Shown: positions 1 through 8,253, counted from the stretch's first letter. The stretch: 64,000 bases of DNA from Methylobacterium adhaesivum (GCF_022179065.1 NZ_BPQD01000001.1:62001-126000); one strand, 5' to 3'. Program-made: numbers and translations. Notes: generated by a model not told the origin, from the letters alone.

Positions 1-204
1 CCGCTTCCACACCTCGATCTCGCTCTCCTTCTTGTAGGCGCGAAACAGTACGGGCGCGGCGGCCGTGGTGCCCTTGGCCTGCATCAGCGCGAGGGTGGCG
101 GAAGGAATGGGTGCGAGTGCCTTGCCGACCTCGGCGCGGCCGGGCACGCAAAGGCCGCCCGCGAGAAGCGTGGCCAGGAGGATGGGGCGAAGGGACGAGA
201 CCAT
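1..204 (-). CDS. L,D-transpeptidase family protein, N-terminal fragment (cut by window edge)
   Basis: The reading frame starts with ATG at 204 and runs off the left edge without a stop, so only the first 68 residues are visible. They begin with a hydrophobic signal peptide (MVSSLRPILLATLLAGG, then an Ala/Gly-rich cleavage region). The segment ending in VLFRAYKKESEIEVWKR resembles the start of the YkuD-fold domain in murein L,D-transpeptidases of the YafK type, which cross-link peptidoglycan or attach proteins to it in the periplasm. The catalytic Cys/His region lies outside the window, so the family call rests on this short N-terminal motif. The gene is co-directional with the ABC-like gene, whose stop lies 190 bp upstream. 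Confidence 0.65.
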   Translation of the reverse strand, partial: MVSSLRPILLATLLAGGLCVPGRAEVGKALAPIPSATLALMQAKGTTAAAPVLFRAYKKESEIEVWKR

Positions 205-247
205 GCACGGCCTGGGCTGGGCACCCCGCCCGGCGCGGATGCCGTGC

Positions 248-273
248 GATGCGAATCCCATGGGTATCGCATC
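248..273. promoter_or_regulatory. Inverted repeat in the gap upstream of the L,D-transpeptidase gene
   Basis: The 190-bp gap 205-394 contains a palindrome GATGCGA-N12-TCGCATC whose centre is itself palindromic (CCCATGGG). It lies 44 bp upstream of the start at 204 and could be an operator or part of a leader hairpin. A short direct repeat (GGGGCCGC twice) follows at about 280-298. No regulator is identified. Confidence 0.3.
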
Positions 274-394
274 CCATTGGGGCCGCAATAGGGGCCGCGC
301 TCAGCCCCGCGCTTTTCCCAGGGGTGCCGGTTGTCCCGGCCAGGTCGGCGGGCGGCAACCGACCGCGTCGCATCGCCCCGAAGCCCGGCACACC

Positions 395-2950
395 CTACCC
401 CGCCACCACCGAATTCCGCTCCACCCGCAGAACCGCATCGAACGGCGCGGCGTCGTCGAAAGCCCCGGCATCCGGCAGGCACACGATCAGGCCGCGCCCG
501 GCCCGCGCCGCGCGCAGGGCCGCCAGACGCGGGCGGATCTCCTCGGGTTTGCGGTCCTCCAGGGCGATGGCCACCACGGCGATGTCGGGCCCGCGCACGA
601 GGCAGCGGGCCAGATCGATGGCGATGCGCTCGCGCGGGCCGATGGCGTTCTCGCCGAGGCTGGCGCCGCCGCCGCCGAGGCCGGGCTCGACGCGGCTGTC
701 GAGGCCGAGGCGGGTGACGGCCGGCTCCAGGCCCTCGTCGGCGAGCACCCGGCGCACGAGGGCGCGCACCCGCGCCTCGGCGCCGGCCTCCTCGCCGTTG
801 ATGCGGCCGAACAGGAGGTTCTCCTCCAGGCTCGCGGCGGCCGTGAGGGTGGCCGGATCGTAGAACTCGACGCTGTCGCGCAGGGACGGCGGCAGCATGC
901 GGGCGAAGGCATGGCGGGCGGCAACGAGGCGGTCCTCGAAGGCCGCGTCGACGAGGCCGAGGCGGTGGCGGGTCTCGCTGTAGCGCAAAGCCAGGCCGAT
1001 GAGGCGCTTGCGGTCGCGCTGCCCCGCCGGCCCACGCCGCCAGGCCTTGGCCTCCGGCATACGCGCCACGAGGTCCTCGAAGTAGCCGCGCTCGGAGGCC
1101 GGGAACAGCGAGAAGGCGTCGAACAGGGGGTGGTCGTCGGGCAGATCCGAAAAGATCTCGCCGAGGCTACGGGCCACCTGCAGGCCGATTTCGGCGAGCG
1201 GCCGGGTCAGGCCCTCGGCCTCGAGGACGGCGCGCAGATACGGATGGGCGGCGATGTGCTCCGGGGCGAAGGCCGGCCCCACCGCCTCGCCGAACAGGAT
1301 GTTCTCGCCCACCGTCGCCTGATGGTTGTAGCGGGCGGGATCGAACGGCTCGACGAGGCGCCCGGCCTTGTCTGTGGCGAGCGCCGCGCGCACGGCGTGG
1401 CGGGCGGCCACCACGGCGCGGGCGAGATCCGGCTCGGCGCGGGGGTCGACGGTGCCCTCGAGGCCGCGGGCGTACACGATGGCGTCGAGGCCGGTGACGG
1501 CGAGGATCGGCAGGAGGCTGTCGGGCTCGCCCGCCCCGTCCTGCGGGAGGGTCGCGCCGTAGAGGATGTTCTGGCGCAGCGACCCCTCGATCAGGATGGC
1601 CTCGGCACCCGCGAACGCGATGCGGCAGGCCCGCTCCTCGGGCTCGAACGCCCGCAGGTCGGTGCCGCCGTAGGTGACGGCCCCGGCGGTGGGTTCGAGC
1701 TGGCCGGCGAGCACCGCCGCGAGCGCCCGCGCGCCGCCGCGCTCGGCCAGGATCGCCACGTGGCCGGGCATCGCCAGGGTGAGGTCGACGGCGGCGAGGC
1801 GCTCGCCCGTCACCGGGTCGTAGGCGCCGACGCCGTGGGCGCTGAGCGCCCCGGCCTCCGGGAAGGCGGCGGCCCTCGAGGGGCGCGCCGGCCCGCGCCC
1901 CTCGAGGGCCGGCAGGGCCCGGGCGAGGCCGTGGAAGACCGGCAGCAGGTCGCGGTGGACGCTGCGCAGGTGCAGGGCGACGGCCAGCGCCACCACCGCC
2001 AGGGCGAAGCCGCCGCCGGCGGCCACGAGGGCGCCGGGGGCCACGGGCGCCCCGCCGTCGCCGCGCCAGAGGGCGACGGCGACGACGATGGCCGGCAGGA
2101 GGATGCCCAAAGCCACGGACGGCGCGCGGGCAGAGGCCAGGGCGGCCTCCGCCCGCGCCAGGGCGGTGCGGGTCGCCTCGCCCCGGGCGGCGAGGCGGGT
2201 GCGCTCGAAGGTGGCCGCCCCGTGCGCCCGCACGGCCGGCATCCGGCGCACGAGGTCGGCGAGCGCCCGCTCGAAGGTGGCGCCCGCGCGCTGGCGCAGG
2301 GCCGCGCGGGCCTGCATCCGCCGCTGGATCAGGGTGCGGGCGAGGCCGGCGGCGAGGATTCCCAGCCCCACGGTGGGCACGAGGCGCGGGGCGGCGAGCC
2401 AGGCGAGGCCCAGGGCCAGGAGCGTGGTGCCGAACGCCAGGGCGGGCACGAGGAGGCCGAGGCCGAACAGGGTGTCGATGCGGGCGAGGAGGTCGCCCAC
2501 CGCCTGCGCCAGGGCGCGGGCATCGTCGCGGGCGGCGGGGGGCGCCCGCAGGATCGCCTCGGTGACGCGGGCGTTGAGGCGCCCCACCGTGCGGCTCTGA
2601 GCGAGGAAGCACAGGCGGGCGATGCCCCAGCCGAGGGCCGCCGCCGCGAGCGCCGCGCCGGAGAGGAGCGTGAAGGCGAGGCGCACCCGCTCGGCCGCGG
2701 GCAGGGGCCAGCCCTCGAGGAGCACGAACGGCTCCGCCCCGGCCGGGTGCCACGGCAGGGTCGCGGCGACTCGCAGGAAGGCGTCGGCGTGGTCGGGGGC
2801 GGCGGCCAGCACACCCACGAGGTCGCGCAGGCACAGGAGGGCGAGGAGGGCGAGGGGGCCGCCGAGCCCGAGGGTCAGGACGAGGGCGAGGCCGTGCTCG
2901 GTCGGCGCGGATCGCCAGGTGAAGACGATCGGCTCGCGGTCCATCGGCAT
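395..2950 (-). CDS. ABC-transporter-like protein with degenerate ATPase motifs
   Basis: An 851-residue fusion of a membrane region (residues about 20-330, several hydrophobic segments) to a nucleotide-binding-like region. The architecture matches a group of large alphaproteobacterial ABC exporters that carry an extended insert between Q-loop and signature. The insert here holds three copies of the post-Q-loop motif: QNILYG (460-465), ENILFG (549-554) and ENLLFG (710-715). The ATPase core is decayed. The Walker A position reads LAERGGARAL (about 399-409) with no GKS/T lysine, the signature reads GENAIGPRERIA instead of LSGGQ-like, and the Walker B position reads IAVVAIALED without an aspartate-glutamate pair. 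It probably cannot hydrolyse ATP in the normal way. It could be a non-catalytic partner or an eroding gene, although the frame is open throughout. Confidence 0.7.
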   Translation of the reverse strand: MPMDREPIVFTWRSAPTEHGLALVLTLGLGGPLALLALLCLRDLVGVLAAAPDHADAFLRVAATLPWHPAGAEPFVLLEGWPLPAAERVRLAFTLLSGAALAAAALGWGIARLCFLAQSRTVGRLNARVTEAILRAPPAARDDARALAQAVGDLLARIDTLFGLGLLVPALAFGTTLLALGLAWLAAPRLVPTVGLGILAAGLARTLIQRRMQARAALRQRAGATFERALADLVRRMPAVRAHGAATFERTRLAARGEATRTALARAEAALASARAPSVALGILLPAIVVAVALWRGDGGAPVAPGALVAAGGGFALAVVALAVALHLRSVHRDLLPVFHGLARALPALEGRGPARPSRAAAFPEAGALSAHGVGAYDPVTGERLAAVDLTLAMPGHVAILAERGGARALAAVLAGQLEPTAGAVTYGGTDLRAFEPEERACRIAFAGAEAILIEGSLRQNILYGATLPQDGAGEPDSLLPILAVTGLDAIVYARGLEGTVDPRAEPDLARAVVAARHAVRAALATDKAGRLVEPFDPARYNHQATVGENILFGEAVGPAFAPEHIAAHPYLRAVLEAEGLTRPLAEIGLQVARSLGEIFSDLPDDHPLFDAFSLFPASERGYFEDLVARMPEAKAWRRGPAGQRDRKRLIGLALRYSETRHRLGLVDAAFEDRLVAARHAFARMLPPSLRDSVEFYDPATLTAAASLEENLLFGRINGEEAGAEARVRALVRRVLADEGLEPAVTRLGLDSRVEPGLGGGGASLGENAIGPRERIAIDLARCLVRGPDIAVVAIALEDRKPEEIRPRLAALRAARAGRGLIVCLPDAGAFDDAAPFDAVLRVERNSVVAG

Positions 2951-3036
2951 CCTTCGGTCCCGCCCCGCGCGCCGGGGCTCCGGTCGGGCTTAGTGGATCG
3001 GGCCGGGCGGTGAAAGCGCGGGCGCGCACCCGGCGG

Positions 3037-4596
3037 TCACGGCGCGGGCGGCGCCATCGCGGCGGGGTAGCCCGTGGGCAGGCTGTCGAGGAACCGGTCG
3101 GCCCGCGCGACGATGGCCTCCTTGCGGTCCCGGTCCCAGGCCGCGAGGGTGCGGTAGGGCATGGCGAGGCGCGGGTTGCGCGCCAGGGTCGGCCCGTTGC
3201 GGATGAGGAAGGCCCAGTACAGGTCGTTGAACGGGCAGGCGCGCGGCCCCTGCTTCACCTTGGGGCTGTAGGCGCAACCCCGGCAGTAATCCGACATCCG
3301 GTCGATATAGGCGCCGCCGGCCGCGTAGGGCTTCGAGGCCATCAGCCCGCCATCGGCGAACAGGGCCATGCCGTGGACGTTGGGCAGCTCCACCCACTCG
3401 TAGGCGTCGGCATAGACCACGAGGTACCATTCCTCGATCTCCGCCGGGCGGATGCCGGCGAGCAGCGCGAAGTTGCCGGTGATCATGAGCCGGTTGATGT
3501 GGTGGGCGTAGGCGTGGCGCTTCGTGTCCGCGATGGCCTGGCGCAGGCAGTTCATCGCGGTCTCGCCGGTCCAGTAGAAGGCCGGCAGCGCCCGCGTCGC
3601 GTTCAGCGCGTTGGTGTCGGCGTAACCGGGCATCCGCCGCCAGTAGACCCCGCGGACGAACTCGCGCCAGCCGAGGATCTGGCGCACGAAGCCCTCGATG
3701 GCGTTGAGGGGCACGGTGCCGGCCTCGTAGGCGGCCATCGCCCGGTCGACCACTTCGCGGGCGGTGAGGAGTCCGGCGTTGAGGTAGGGCGACAGGGTGG
3801 CGTGGTAGAGGAACGGCGCCCCCGCCCGCATGGCGTCCTGGTAGTCGCCGAAGGACGGGAGGCAGTGGACCGCGAAATCCTCCAGGGCCGCGCGGGCGTC
3901 GGCGCGGGTAACACCCCAGCCGAAATCGTCGAGGTCGCCGAAATGCGCGGGGAAACGCGCGGCGACGAGGTCGATCACCGCCCGGGTGACGGCGTCGGGG
4001 GAGAACCGCAGGCGCTGCGGCGGCGCCCGGTCCGCCGGCCAGGGCTTGCGGTTCTCTGCGTCGAAGTTCCAGCGGCCGCCGGCGGGTTCGCCCCCTTCCA
4101 TCAGCAGGCCGGTGCGGGCGCGCAGGGTGCGGTAGAACGCCTCCATGCGGTAGTGCGTCCTGGTCCCGGCCCAGGCGGCGAAGTCTTTTCGCGAGCAGTA
4201 GAAGCGGGTGTCGGGCCGGATCTCGATGGGAACGTTGAGGGTCGTTCGCCAGCCTTCCATGGCGCCGAGCACCCGCCACTCGCCGGGCTCCGTCACCACG
4301 ACGGCGTCGGGCAGGTGCCGCCGGGCGGCCCGCTCCAGCTCGCCCGTGAACGAGCCGGTGTTCTCGGGATCGTCGAGGCGCACGTAGTCGACGCGGATCC
4401 CCTCCGCCCGCAGGTCTTGCGCGAAGTGGCGCATGGCGGCGAGCACCAGCACGATCTTCTGCTTGTGGTGGGGAACGTAGGTCGCCTCCTCCATCACCTC
4501 GACGAGGAGAACCGTATCCTCGGCGGGATCGAGGCCGTCGAGGGTCGGGATCGTGCGGGTCAGCTGGTCCCCGAGGATGAAGCGAAGGGTGGACAT
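3037..4596 (-). CDS. phrB: Iron-sulfur bacterial photolyase/cryptochrome, PhrB-type (6-4) photolyase
   Basis: A 519-residue protein of the deoxyribodipyrimidine photolyase-related family, which repairs UV lesions in DNA with light. The N terminus (MSTLRFILGDQLTR) is typical of this clade. Four cysteines at residues 350, 438, 441 and 454 (in NCLRQ, CRGC and ACPF contexts) are placed as expected for the 4Fe-4S cluster of FeS-BCP proteins such as Agrobacterium PhrB. The clade normally binds FAD plus a lumazine antenna. It is a single gene followed 86 bp on by the ABC-like gene on the same strand. Assignment to the family is firm. The exact lesion (6-4 photoproduct rather than cyclobutane dimer) is inferred from the family. 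Confidence 0.9.
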   Translation of the reverse strand: MSTLRFILGDQLTRTIPTLDGLDPAEDTVLLVEVMEEATYVPHHKQKIVLVLAAMRHFAQDLRAEGIRVDYVRLDDPENTGSFTGELERAARRHLPDAVVVTEPGEWRVLGAMEGWRTTLNVPIEIRPDTRFYCSRKDFAAWAGTRTHYRMEAFYRTLRARTGLLMEGGEPAGGRWNFDAENRKPWPADRAPPQRLRFSPDAVTRAVIDLVAARFPAHFGDLDDFGWGVTRADARAALEDFAVHCLPSFGDYQDAMRAGAPFLYHATLSPYLNAGLLTAREVVDRAMAAYEAGTVPLNAIEGFVRQILGWREFVRGVYWRRMPGYADTNALNATRALPAFYWTGETAMNCLRQAIADTKRHAYAHHINRLMITGNFALLAGIRPAEIEEWYLVVYADAYEWVELPNVHGMALFADGGLMASKPYAAGGAYIDRMSDYCRGCAYSPKVKQGPRACPFNDLYWAFLIRNGPTLARNPRLAMPYRTLAAWDRDRKEAIVARADRFLDSLPTGYPAAMAPPAP

Positions 4597-4698
4597 GGCG
4601 GGTCTCGCGCGGGCGGCCTCCCCTCATAGCGTTCCCGTTCCGTTCGGCACCGCACCGCAAGGTCGCACCCCGGCGCGGCTCCTCACCCATCCAGGGCC

Positions 4699-5448
4699 TT
4701 ACCCCGGCATGGTGAGGACGAGGGGGCCGGCGCGGGTGGCCACGACGGTGTGCTCGTACTGGACCGTGGGGGCGCGGGGCCGGCTGTAGAGGGTCCAGGG
4801 GTCGTCGCCGTCCTCCGCGAAATCGGCGCCGAGCGACAGGAACGGCTCGACGGTGAACACCAGCCCCTCGGCCATGATCCGGCGCTCGGAGGCGTCGGGC
4901 CAGGTGGCGATCTCCTTCGGCTCCTCGTGCAGGGACAGGCCGACGCCGTGGCTCGCGAGGTTGCGCACGAGGGTGTAGCCGTTCTTCTTCGCGAAGGCCC
5001 CCACCGCCCGGCCGATGCCGGCGAGCGGCCTGTCGGTGCCGACCTCGCGCAGGCCCGCCCAAAGGGCCCGGCGCCCGTCGCGGCACAGGCGCGCCACGGC
5101 CCGCGTCACCGGCGGCACGGCAAACGACGCGCCCGTATCGGCGAAGTAGCCATCCTTCTCGGCCGAGACGTCGATGTTGACGAGATCTCCGGGGCGGATC
5201 CGGCGGTCGCCCGGAATCCCGTGGGCGACCTCCTCGTTGACGCTGATGCAGGTGGCGCCGGGGAAATTGTAGGCCAGTTCCGGCGCCGGGCGGGCGCCGG
5301 CGGCATCGAGGACGGCACGGCCGACGGCATCGAGGTCACGGGTGGTCATGCCGGGCTCGATGGCCCGGCCCATCGTCTCCAGGGCATCGGCGACGATGCG
5401 CCCGATCCGCTTCAAGGCTGCCAGCTCGTCGTCGTTCGACACGGTCAT
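4699..5448 (-). CDS. map: Type I methionine aminopeptidase
   Basis: Removes the initiator methionine from nascent proteins in the cytoplasm. The 249-residue length is normal for MetAP type I. Visible family motifs include NFPGATCISVNEEVAHGIPG, DLVNIDVSAEKDGYFADT with the first metal aspartates, the SHGVG histidine, and FTVEPFLS with a metal glutamate. The ATG at 5448 was chosen because the MetAP fold begins here (MTVSNDDELAALK) and the purine-rich GGGGCAGGA precedes it. The open frame continues far upstream, but that part reads as antisense to the neighbouring genes. It diverges from the glutamine amidotransferase gene across a 213-bp gap. Confidence 0.95.
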   Translation of the reverse strand: MTVSNDDELAALKRIGRIVADALETMGRAIEPGMTTRDLDAVGRAVLDAAGARPAPELAYNFPGATCISVNEEVAHGIPGDRRIRPGDLVNIDVSAEKDGYFADTGASFAVPPVTRAVARLCRDGRRALWAGLREVGTDRPLAGIGRAVGAFAKKNGYTLVRNLASHGVGLSLHEEPKEIATWPDASERRIMAEGLVFTVEPFLSLGADFAEDGDDPWTLYSRPRAPTVQYEHTVVATRAGPLVLTMPG

Positions 5449-5661
5449 CCGTCCTGCCCCCTGGCGTGGTTCCGTTCGCGAAGCCGGAGACCTCGGATCG
5501 GAGCGTTCTGCCATCGGCGAGGCCCCGGGCAAAGCGGGGCGGGCCGCGCCCCGGAAACGGTCGCGGGCCGCGCACCCGTCGAAATGGGCTGGACCGGGCA
5601 ACCGGTTCGGGCCACGACGGGTTCTTCGCCCACCCCGTCCTGACGAAATCCCAAAAGATCC

Positions 5662-6483
5662 ATGTGCGAATTGCTCGGCATGAGCGCGAACGTGCCCACC
5701 GACATCCGGTTTTCCTTCGCGGCCCTGGCGCGGCGCGGCGGCGAGACCGGCCCGCACGCCGATGGCTGGGGCATCGCGTTCTACGAGGGCCGGGGGGCGC
5801 GGGCCTTCCACGAGCCGGAGCCCAGCGCCCAGTCGGAGCTGGCGCGCCTCCTGCGCCGCACGCCGATCAAGAGCCGCATCGTCATCGCCCACGTGCGCAA
5901 GGCCAATCGCGGCCGGGTCAACCTCGAGAACACCCACCCGTTCAGCCGGGAATTGTGGGGCCGGCGCTGGACCTTCGCGCACAACGGCCAGCTCAAGGGC
6001 GTGAAGAAGTGGCCGCTCACCTGGTTCAAGCCCGTGGGCTCCACGGACAGCGAGCACGCCTTCTGCTGGATGCTCGACCAGCTGCAGGGGCGCTGGCCCG
6101 ACCTGCCGAGCCCGGCCCGCCTCGACCGGGCGGTGGCGGACCTCTGCGCCGAACTCAACACCCTCGGGGTGTTCAACATGCTGCTCTCGGACAGCCGCAC
6201 CCTCTACGCCCATTGCGGCAAGCGCCTGTGCTACCTCACCCGCCGCGCGCCCTTCGGCACCGCCACCCTCGTGGACGAGGATTGGCGGGTGGACTTCGCC
6301 CAGGAGACGGGGGCGGACGACGTGGTGACGGTGATCGCCACCAAGGCGCTCACCCGCGACGAGTGCTGGACCGACGTGGAGCGCGGCCACGCCCTGGCCC
6401 TGCGCGACGGCCGGGTGCACGTCCTCAAGCCCGACAGTCGCAAGCCGGCCGGCCCGAAGCCGGCCGCCCCCTGCGGCGGCTGA
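5662..6483 (+). CDS. Class II glutamine amidotransferase (YafJ-like)
   Basis: A 273-residue stand-alone N-terminal-nucleophile glutamine amidotransferase domain. Met1 is followed directly by Cys2 (MCELLGMS), the catalytic nucleophile after Met removal. The conserved GGETGPHADGWGIAF, HVRKAN and TFAHNGQLKG blocks line the glutaminase site. No synthase domain is attached, as in the YafJ/YlmA-type family, whose physiological substrates are mostly unknown. The start is fixed by the need for Cys at position 2. The gene stands alone and is followed by two hairpins. Confidence 0.88.
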   Translation: MCELLGMSANVPTDIRFSFAALARRGGETGPHADGWGIAFYEGRGARAFHEPEPSAQSELARLLRRTPIKSRIVIAHVRKANRGRVNLENTHPFSRELWGRRWTFAHNGQLKGVKKWPLTWFKPVGSTDSEHAFCWMLDQLQGRWPDLPSPARLDRAVADLCAELNTLGVFNMLLSDSRTLYAHCGKRLCYLTRRAPFGTATLVDEDWRVDFAQETGADDVVTVIATKALTRDECWTDVERGHALALRDGRVHVLKPDSRKPAGPKPAAPCGG

Positions 6484-6515
6484 CCCCTCGGCTCCTGTGC
6501 CCGGACACCGGGATT

Positions 6516-6559
6516 CCGAAGGGATCATCCCTTCGGCGGGTGTCGGGCAGCGCCCGACA
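6516..6559 (+). terminator. Tandem hairpins in the 330-bp gap before the sigma gene
   Basis: The gap 6484-6813 has no convincing gene. It starts with two adjacent perfect stems: CCGAAGGG-N5-CCCTTCGG (6516-6536) and TGTCGGGC-N3-GCCCGACA (6541-6559). They lie 33 bp after the amidotransferase stop and could terminate it, although no T-run follows. GGGATCAT recurs near 6651, so the segment may be a dispersed intergenic repeat of this genus. No strong promoter for the sigma gene was seen. Confidence 0.4.
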
Positions 6560-6813
6560 TCGTCCCAGGGCCGGTCTCTGCGAACGCTTGCCTGAACCCG
6601 CGAAGGGCCGGTTTCTTCGAGACCCGAACGTGTTCGCGAGCCGAATTTCTTGGGATCATCCACCGGATCCACGTCGACAGCTGGACGAGGGCCGGGGCCG
6701 GGATGCGTGGCCGGTCGGGATAGGATACAACGCACGGACATGATGGGCGTTGCGCGCGCTTCCCGCCGCGCGCCGGACGCCCCTCCCCCGCGATCGACCA
6801 GCCCCCGAGAGCC

Positions 6814-7551
6814 ATGACCCGCGACGCGACCGAGACTGCCCCCGACCTCGACGCCCCGGCGGATGCGAGGCCCAACCTGTCGTCCAACATCCGGACGCAT
6901 CTGGGCGAACACCTGCGCACGGTCTACGACCGCCTGCCGGCGGACGACCAGCCGAGCCGGTTCGCCGAACTCATCGAGAAGCTTGAGGCGGCCTTGAAGG
7001 CGCGCGGCGAGGCCATCGAGCCCGAGTTCCGCAACGGGCTGCTCGCCGCCGTGCCGTCGTTGCGCGCCTTCGCCCTGTCGCTGACGAGCAACCCGGCCCG
7101 CTCCGACGACCTCGTGCAGGACACGCTGCTCAAGGGCTGGCAGCACCGCGCCCGGTTCCAGCCCGGCACCAACCTCAACGCGTGGCTGTTCACGATCCTG
7201 CGCAACATCTTCTACTCGGACCACCGCAAGCGCGTGCGCGAGGTCGAGGACCAGGACGGCTCGTACGCCGCGCGGCTGGCCACCGCCCCGCACCAGGGCG
7301 ACCGCCTCGACGTCGAGGACCTGCAGACGGCCTTGGCGAAGCTGCCGCCGGACCAGCGCGAGGCCCTGGTGCTGGTGGGCGCCGAGGGCGTCTCCTACGA
7401 GGAGGCCGCCGCCATCATGGGCTGCAAGGTCGGCACCGTGAAGAGCCGCGTCAGCCGCGCCCGCGGGCGCCTCGCCGAACTCCTGGGGTATGACGAGGAG
7501 GATCTGTCCTCCGACCGGCTGATCCAGTCGGCGATGCCGAAGGACGTATAG
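6814..7551 (+). CDS. EcfG-type (ECF15) sigma factor with N-terminal NepR-like segment
   Basis: A 245-residue protein with two parts. Residues about 72-225 form an EcfG-class extracytoplasmic-function sigma factor. Region 2 contains DDLVQDTLLKGWQ (99-110) and the RFQPGTNLNAWLFTILRN core. Region 4 (about 168-222) carries the helix-turn-helix SYEEAAAIMGCKVGTVKSR. These factors drive the alphaproteobacterial general stress response and are normally held by the anti-sigma NepR until PhyR releases them. Residues about 24-61 (RTHLGEHLRTVYDR, then PSRFAELIEKLE) match the two-helix pattern of NepR, a separate protein in known systems. The ATG at 6814 includes this segment. A later start near residue 72 has no obvious ATG. 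Sigma function is highly supported. The fused regulatory role is inferred. Confidence 0.9.
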   Translation: MTRDATETAPDLDAPADARPNLSSNIRTHLGEHLRTVYDRLPADDQPSRFAELIEKLEAALKARGEAIEPEFRNGLLAAVPSLRAFALSLTSNPARSDDLVQDTLLKGWQHRARFQPGTNLNAWLFTILRNIFYSDHRKRVREVEDQDGSYAARLATAPHQGDRLDVEDLQTALAKLPPDQREALVLVGAEGVSYEEAAAIMGCKVGTVKSRVSRARGRLAELLGYDEEDLSSDRLIQSAMPKDV

Positions 7552-7571
7552 TTTCGCCCGGCTCCAAGTGG

Positions 7572-7594
7572 TGTGGGGGGCCTTGCCCTCCACA
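7572..7594 (+). terminator. Hairpin after the sigma factor gene
   Basis: TGTGGGGGGC-CTT-GCCCTCCACA forms a 10-bp stem with one G-U pair, 20 bp after the sigma stop codon. There is no T-run, as is common in very high-GC genomes. Confidence 0.45.
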
Positions 7595-7924
7595 TGATGC
7601 CCGGGAGGCTGGCGCACGCCTCACCCGCATGCGTCGTTCGGGGCCACCGGCGCCCTCCGGACGACGCCGTCCATCAATGGACTTCTGCTATCACGTCAGG
7701 GCGATCACATCATATCTTATGGGCCGCCGGACGATCCTTGGCGCTCCGACATCCCGGCGCCGCGAAGCGGAACTCGGGATCCAGAAACACAGGTCCTGAA
7801 AGACTTTGCACTCTCGGCGGGCCTCGGTTCGGGCTCGCCTGCGGCGACCATCGAGGAGACCGTGTCGCGACGGCGTCTAGAATACCCGGTGGGGTGGGTC
7901 ACGGACCTCTGTGCCGTGGAGAAA
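7595..7924. other. Intergenic stretch without a recognised gene
   Basis: About 330 bp between the sigma-gene hairpin and the zinc-ribbon gene. Short open frames exist, but none has a recognisable domain or ribosome-binding site. The text has mixed composition with scattered short inverted sequences, resembling intergenic repeat debris. Nothing else was seen. Confidence 0.4.
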
Positions 7925-8203
7925 CTAGAGATTTAATTTTACGTACTCGCAGGTATCGCAGCTCATGTTTCCAACGAGAGGCGCCTGGTAGGTATAGGTA
8001 ACAATTCCGCTCTCGCAGACTGGACACGGAGCGCTCGCCGTAAACGGCTGCCGGTTGCGCTCACTCTCGAACGCCTTCAGAAGCCCGTATACGGGCTCCA
8101 TGGCAGCATCCCATCGAACCAAGAATTCCGGGCCCGGCGGATTGGACCGGTTTTCGGCCTCAGCCTTCAGGCCATCCCAAATTTCTTTCCGTCTGCTTGT
8201 CAT
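7925..8203 (-). CDS. Small zinc-ribbon hypothetical protein
   Basis: A 92-residue protein starting MTSRRKEIWDGLK. The C-terminal part has two CxxC pairs (CPVC and CDTC, 19 residues apart), the signature of a zinc ribbon that could bind nucleic acid or a protein partner. The N-terminal two thirds look helical. I do not recognise the family. ATG at 8203 was chosen because a 14-bp-arm palindrome lies immediately upstream and the open frame above it has no domain content. The coding DNA is less GC-rich than flanking core genes, hinting at acquisition. It stands alone between the sigma gene and a secreted-protein gene. Confidence 0.6.
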   Translation of the reverse strand: MTSRRKEIWDGLKAEAENRSNPPGPEFLVRWDAAMEPVYGLLKAFESERNRQPFTASAPCPVCESGIVTYTYQAPLVGNMSCDTCEYVKLNL

Positions 8204-8219
8204 CCAAACACGCCCTGGC

Positions 8220-8253
8220 TCTCCGTACTCTATGCTCCAATAGAGTACGGAGA
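8220..8253 (-). promoter_or_regulatory. Perfect 14-bp-arm palindrome just upstream of the zinc-ribbon gene
   Basis: TCTCCGTACTCTAT-N6-ATAGAGTACGGAGA is a perfect inverted repeat 16 bp before the start codon at 8203. It may be a repressor operator or, as RNA, a leader hairpin that masks initiation. Arm length and spacer equal those of the higBA palindrome at 12067-12100, but the sequences differ. The rest of the 297-bp gap 8204-8500 holds nothing I can name. Confidence 0.55.

Noticed and set aside
65-3013. A 982-codon open frame on the plus strand opposite the ABC-like gene
   Set aside because: It is a GC-rich antisense shadow: no domain, very high Gly/Arg/Glu/Ala content, and it covers the true minus-strand gene and parts of its flanks.
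6695-6760. Possible EcfG promoter upstream of the sigma gene (ACAAC-N16-CGTT)
   Set aside because: Only three of five -35 bases match, too weak to claim autoregulation.
4699-7617. A 972-codon minus-strand frame ending as methionine aminopeptidase
   Set aside because: Only the 249 C-terminal codons are homologous to MetAP. The remainder is antisense to the amidotransferase and sigma genes.
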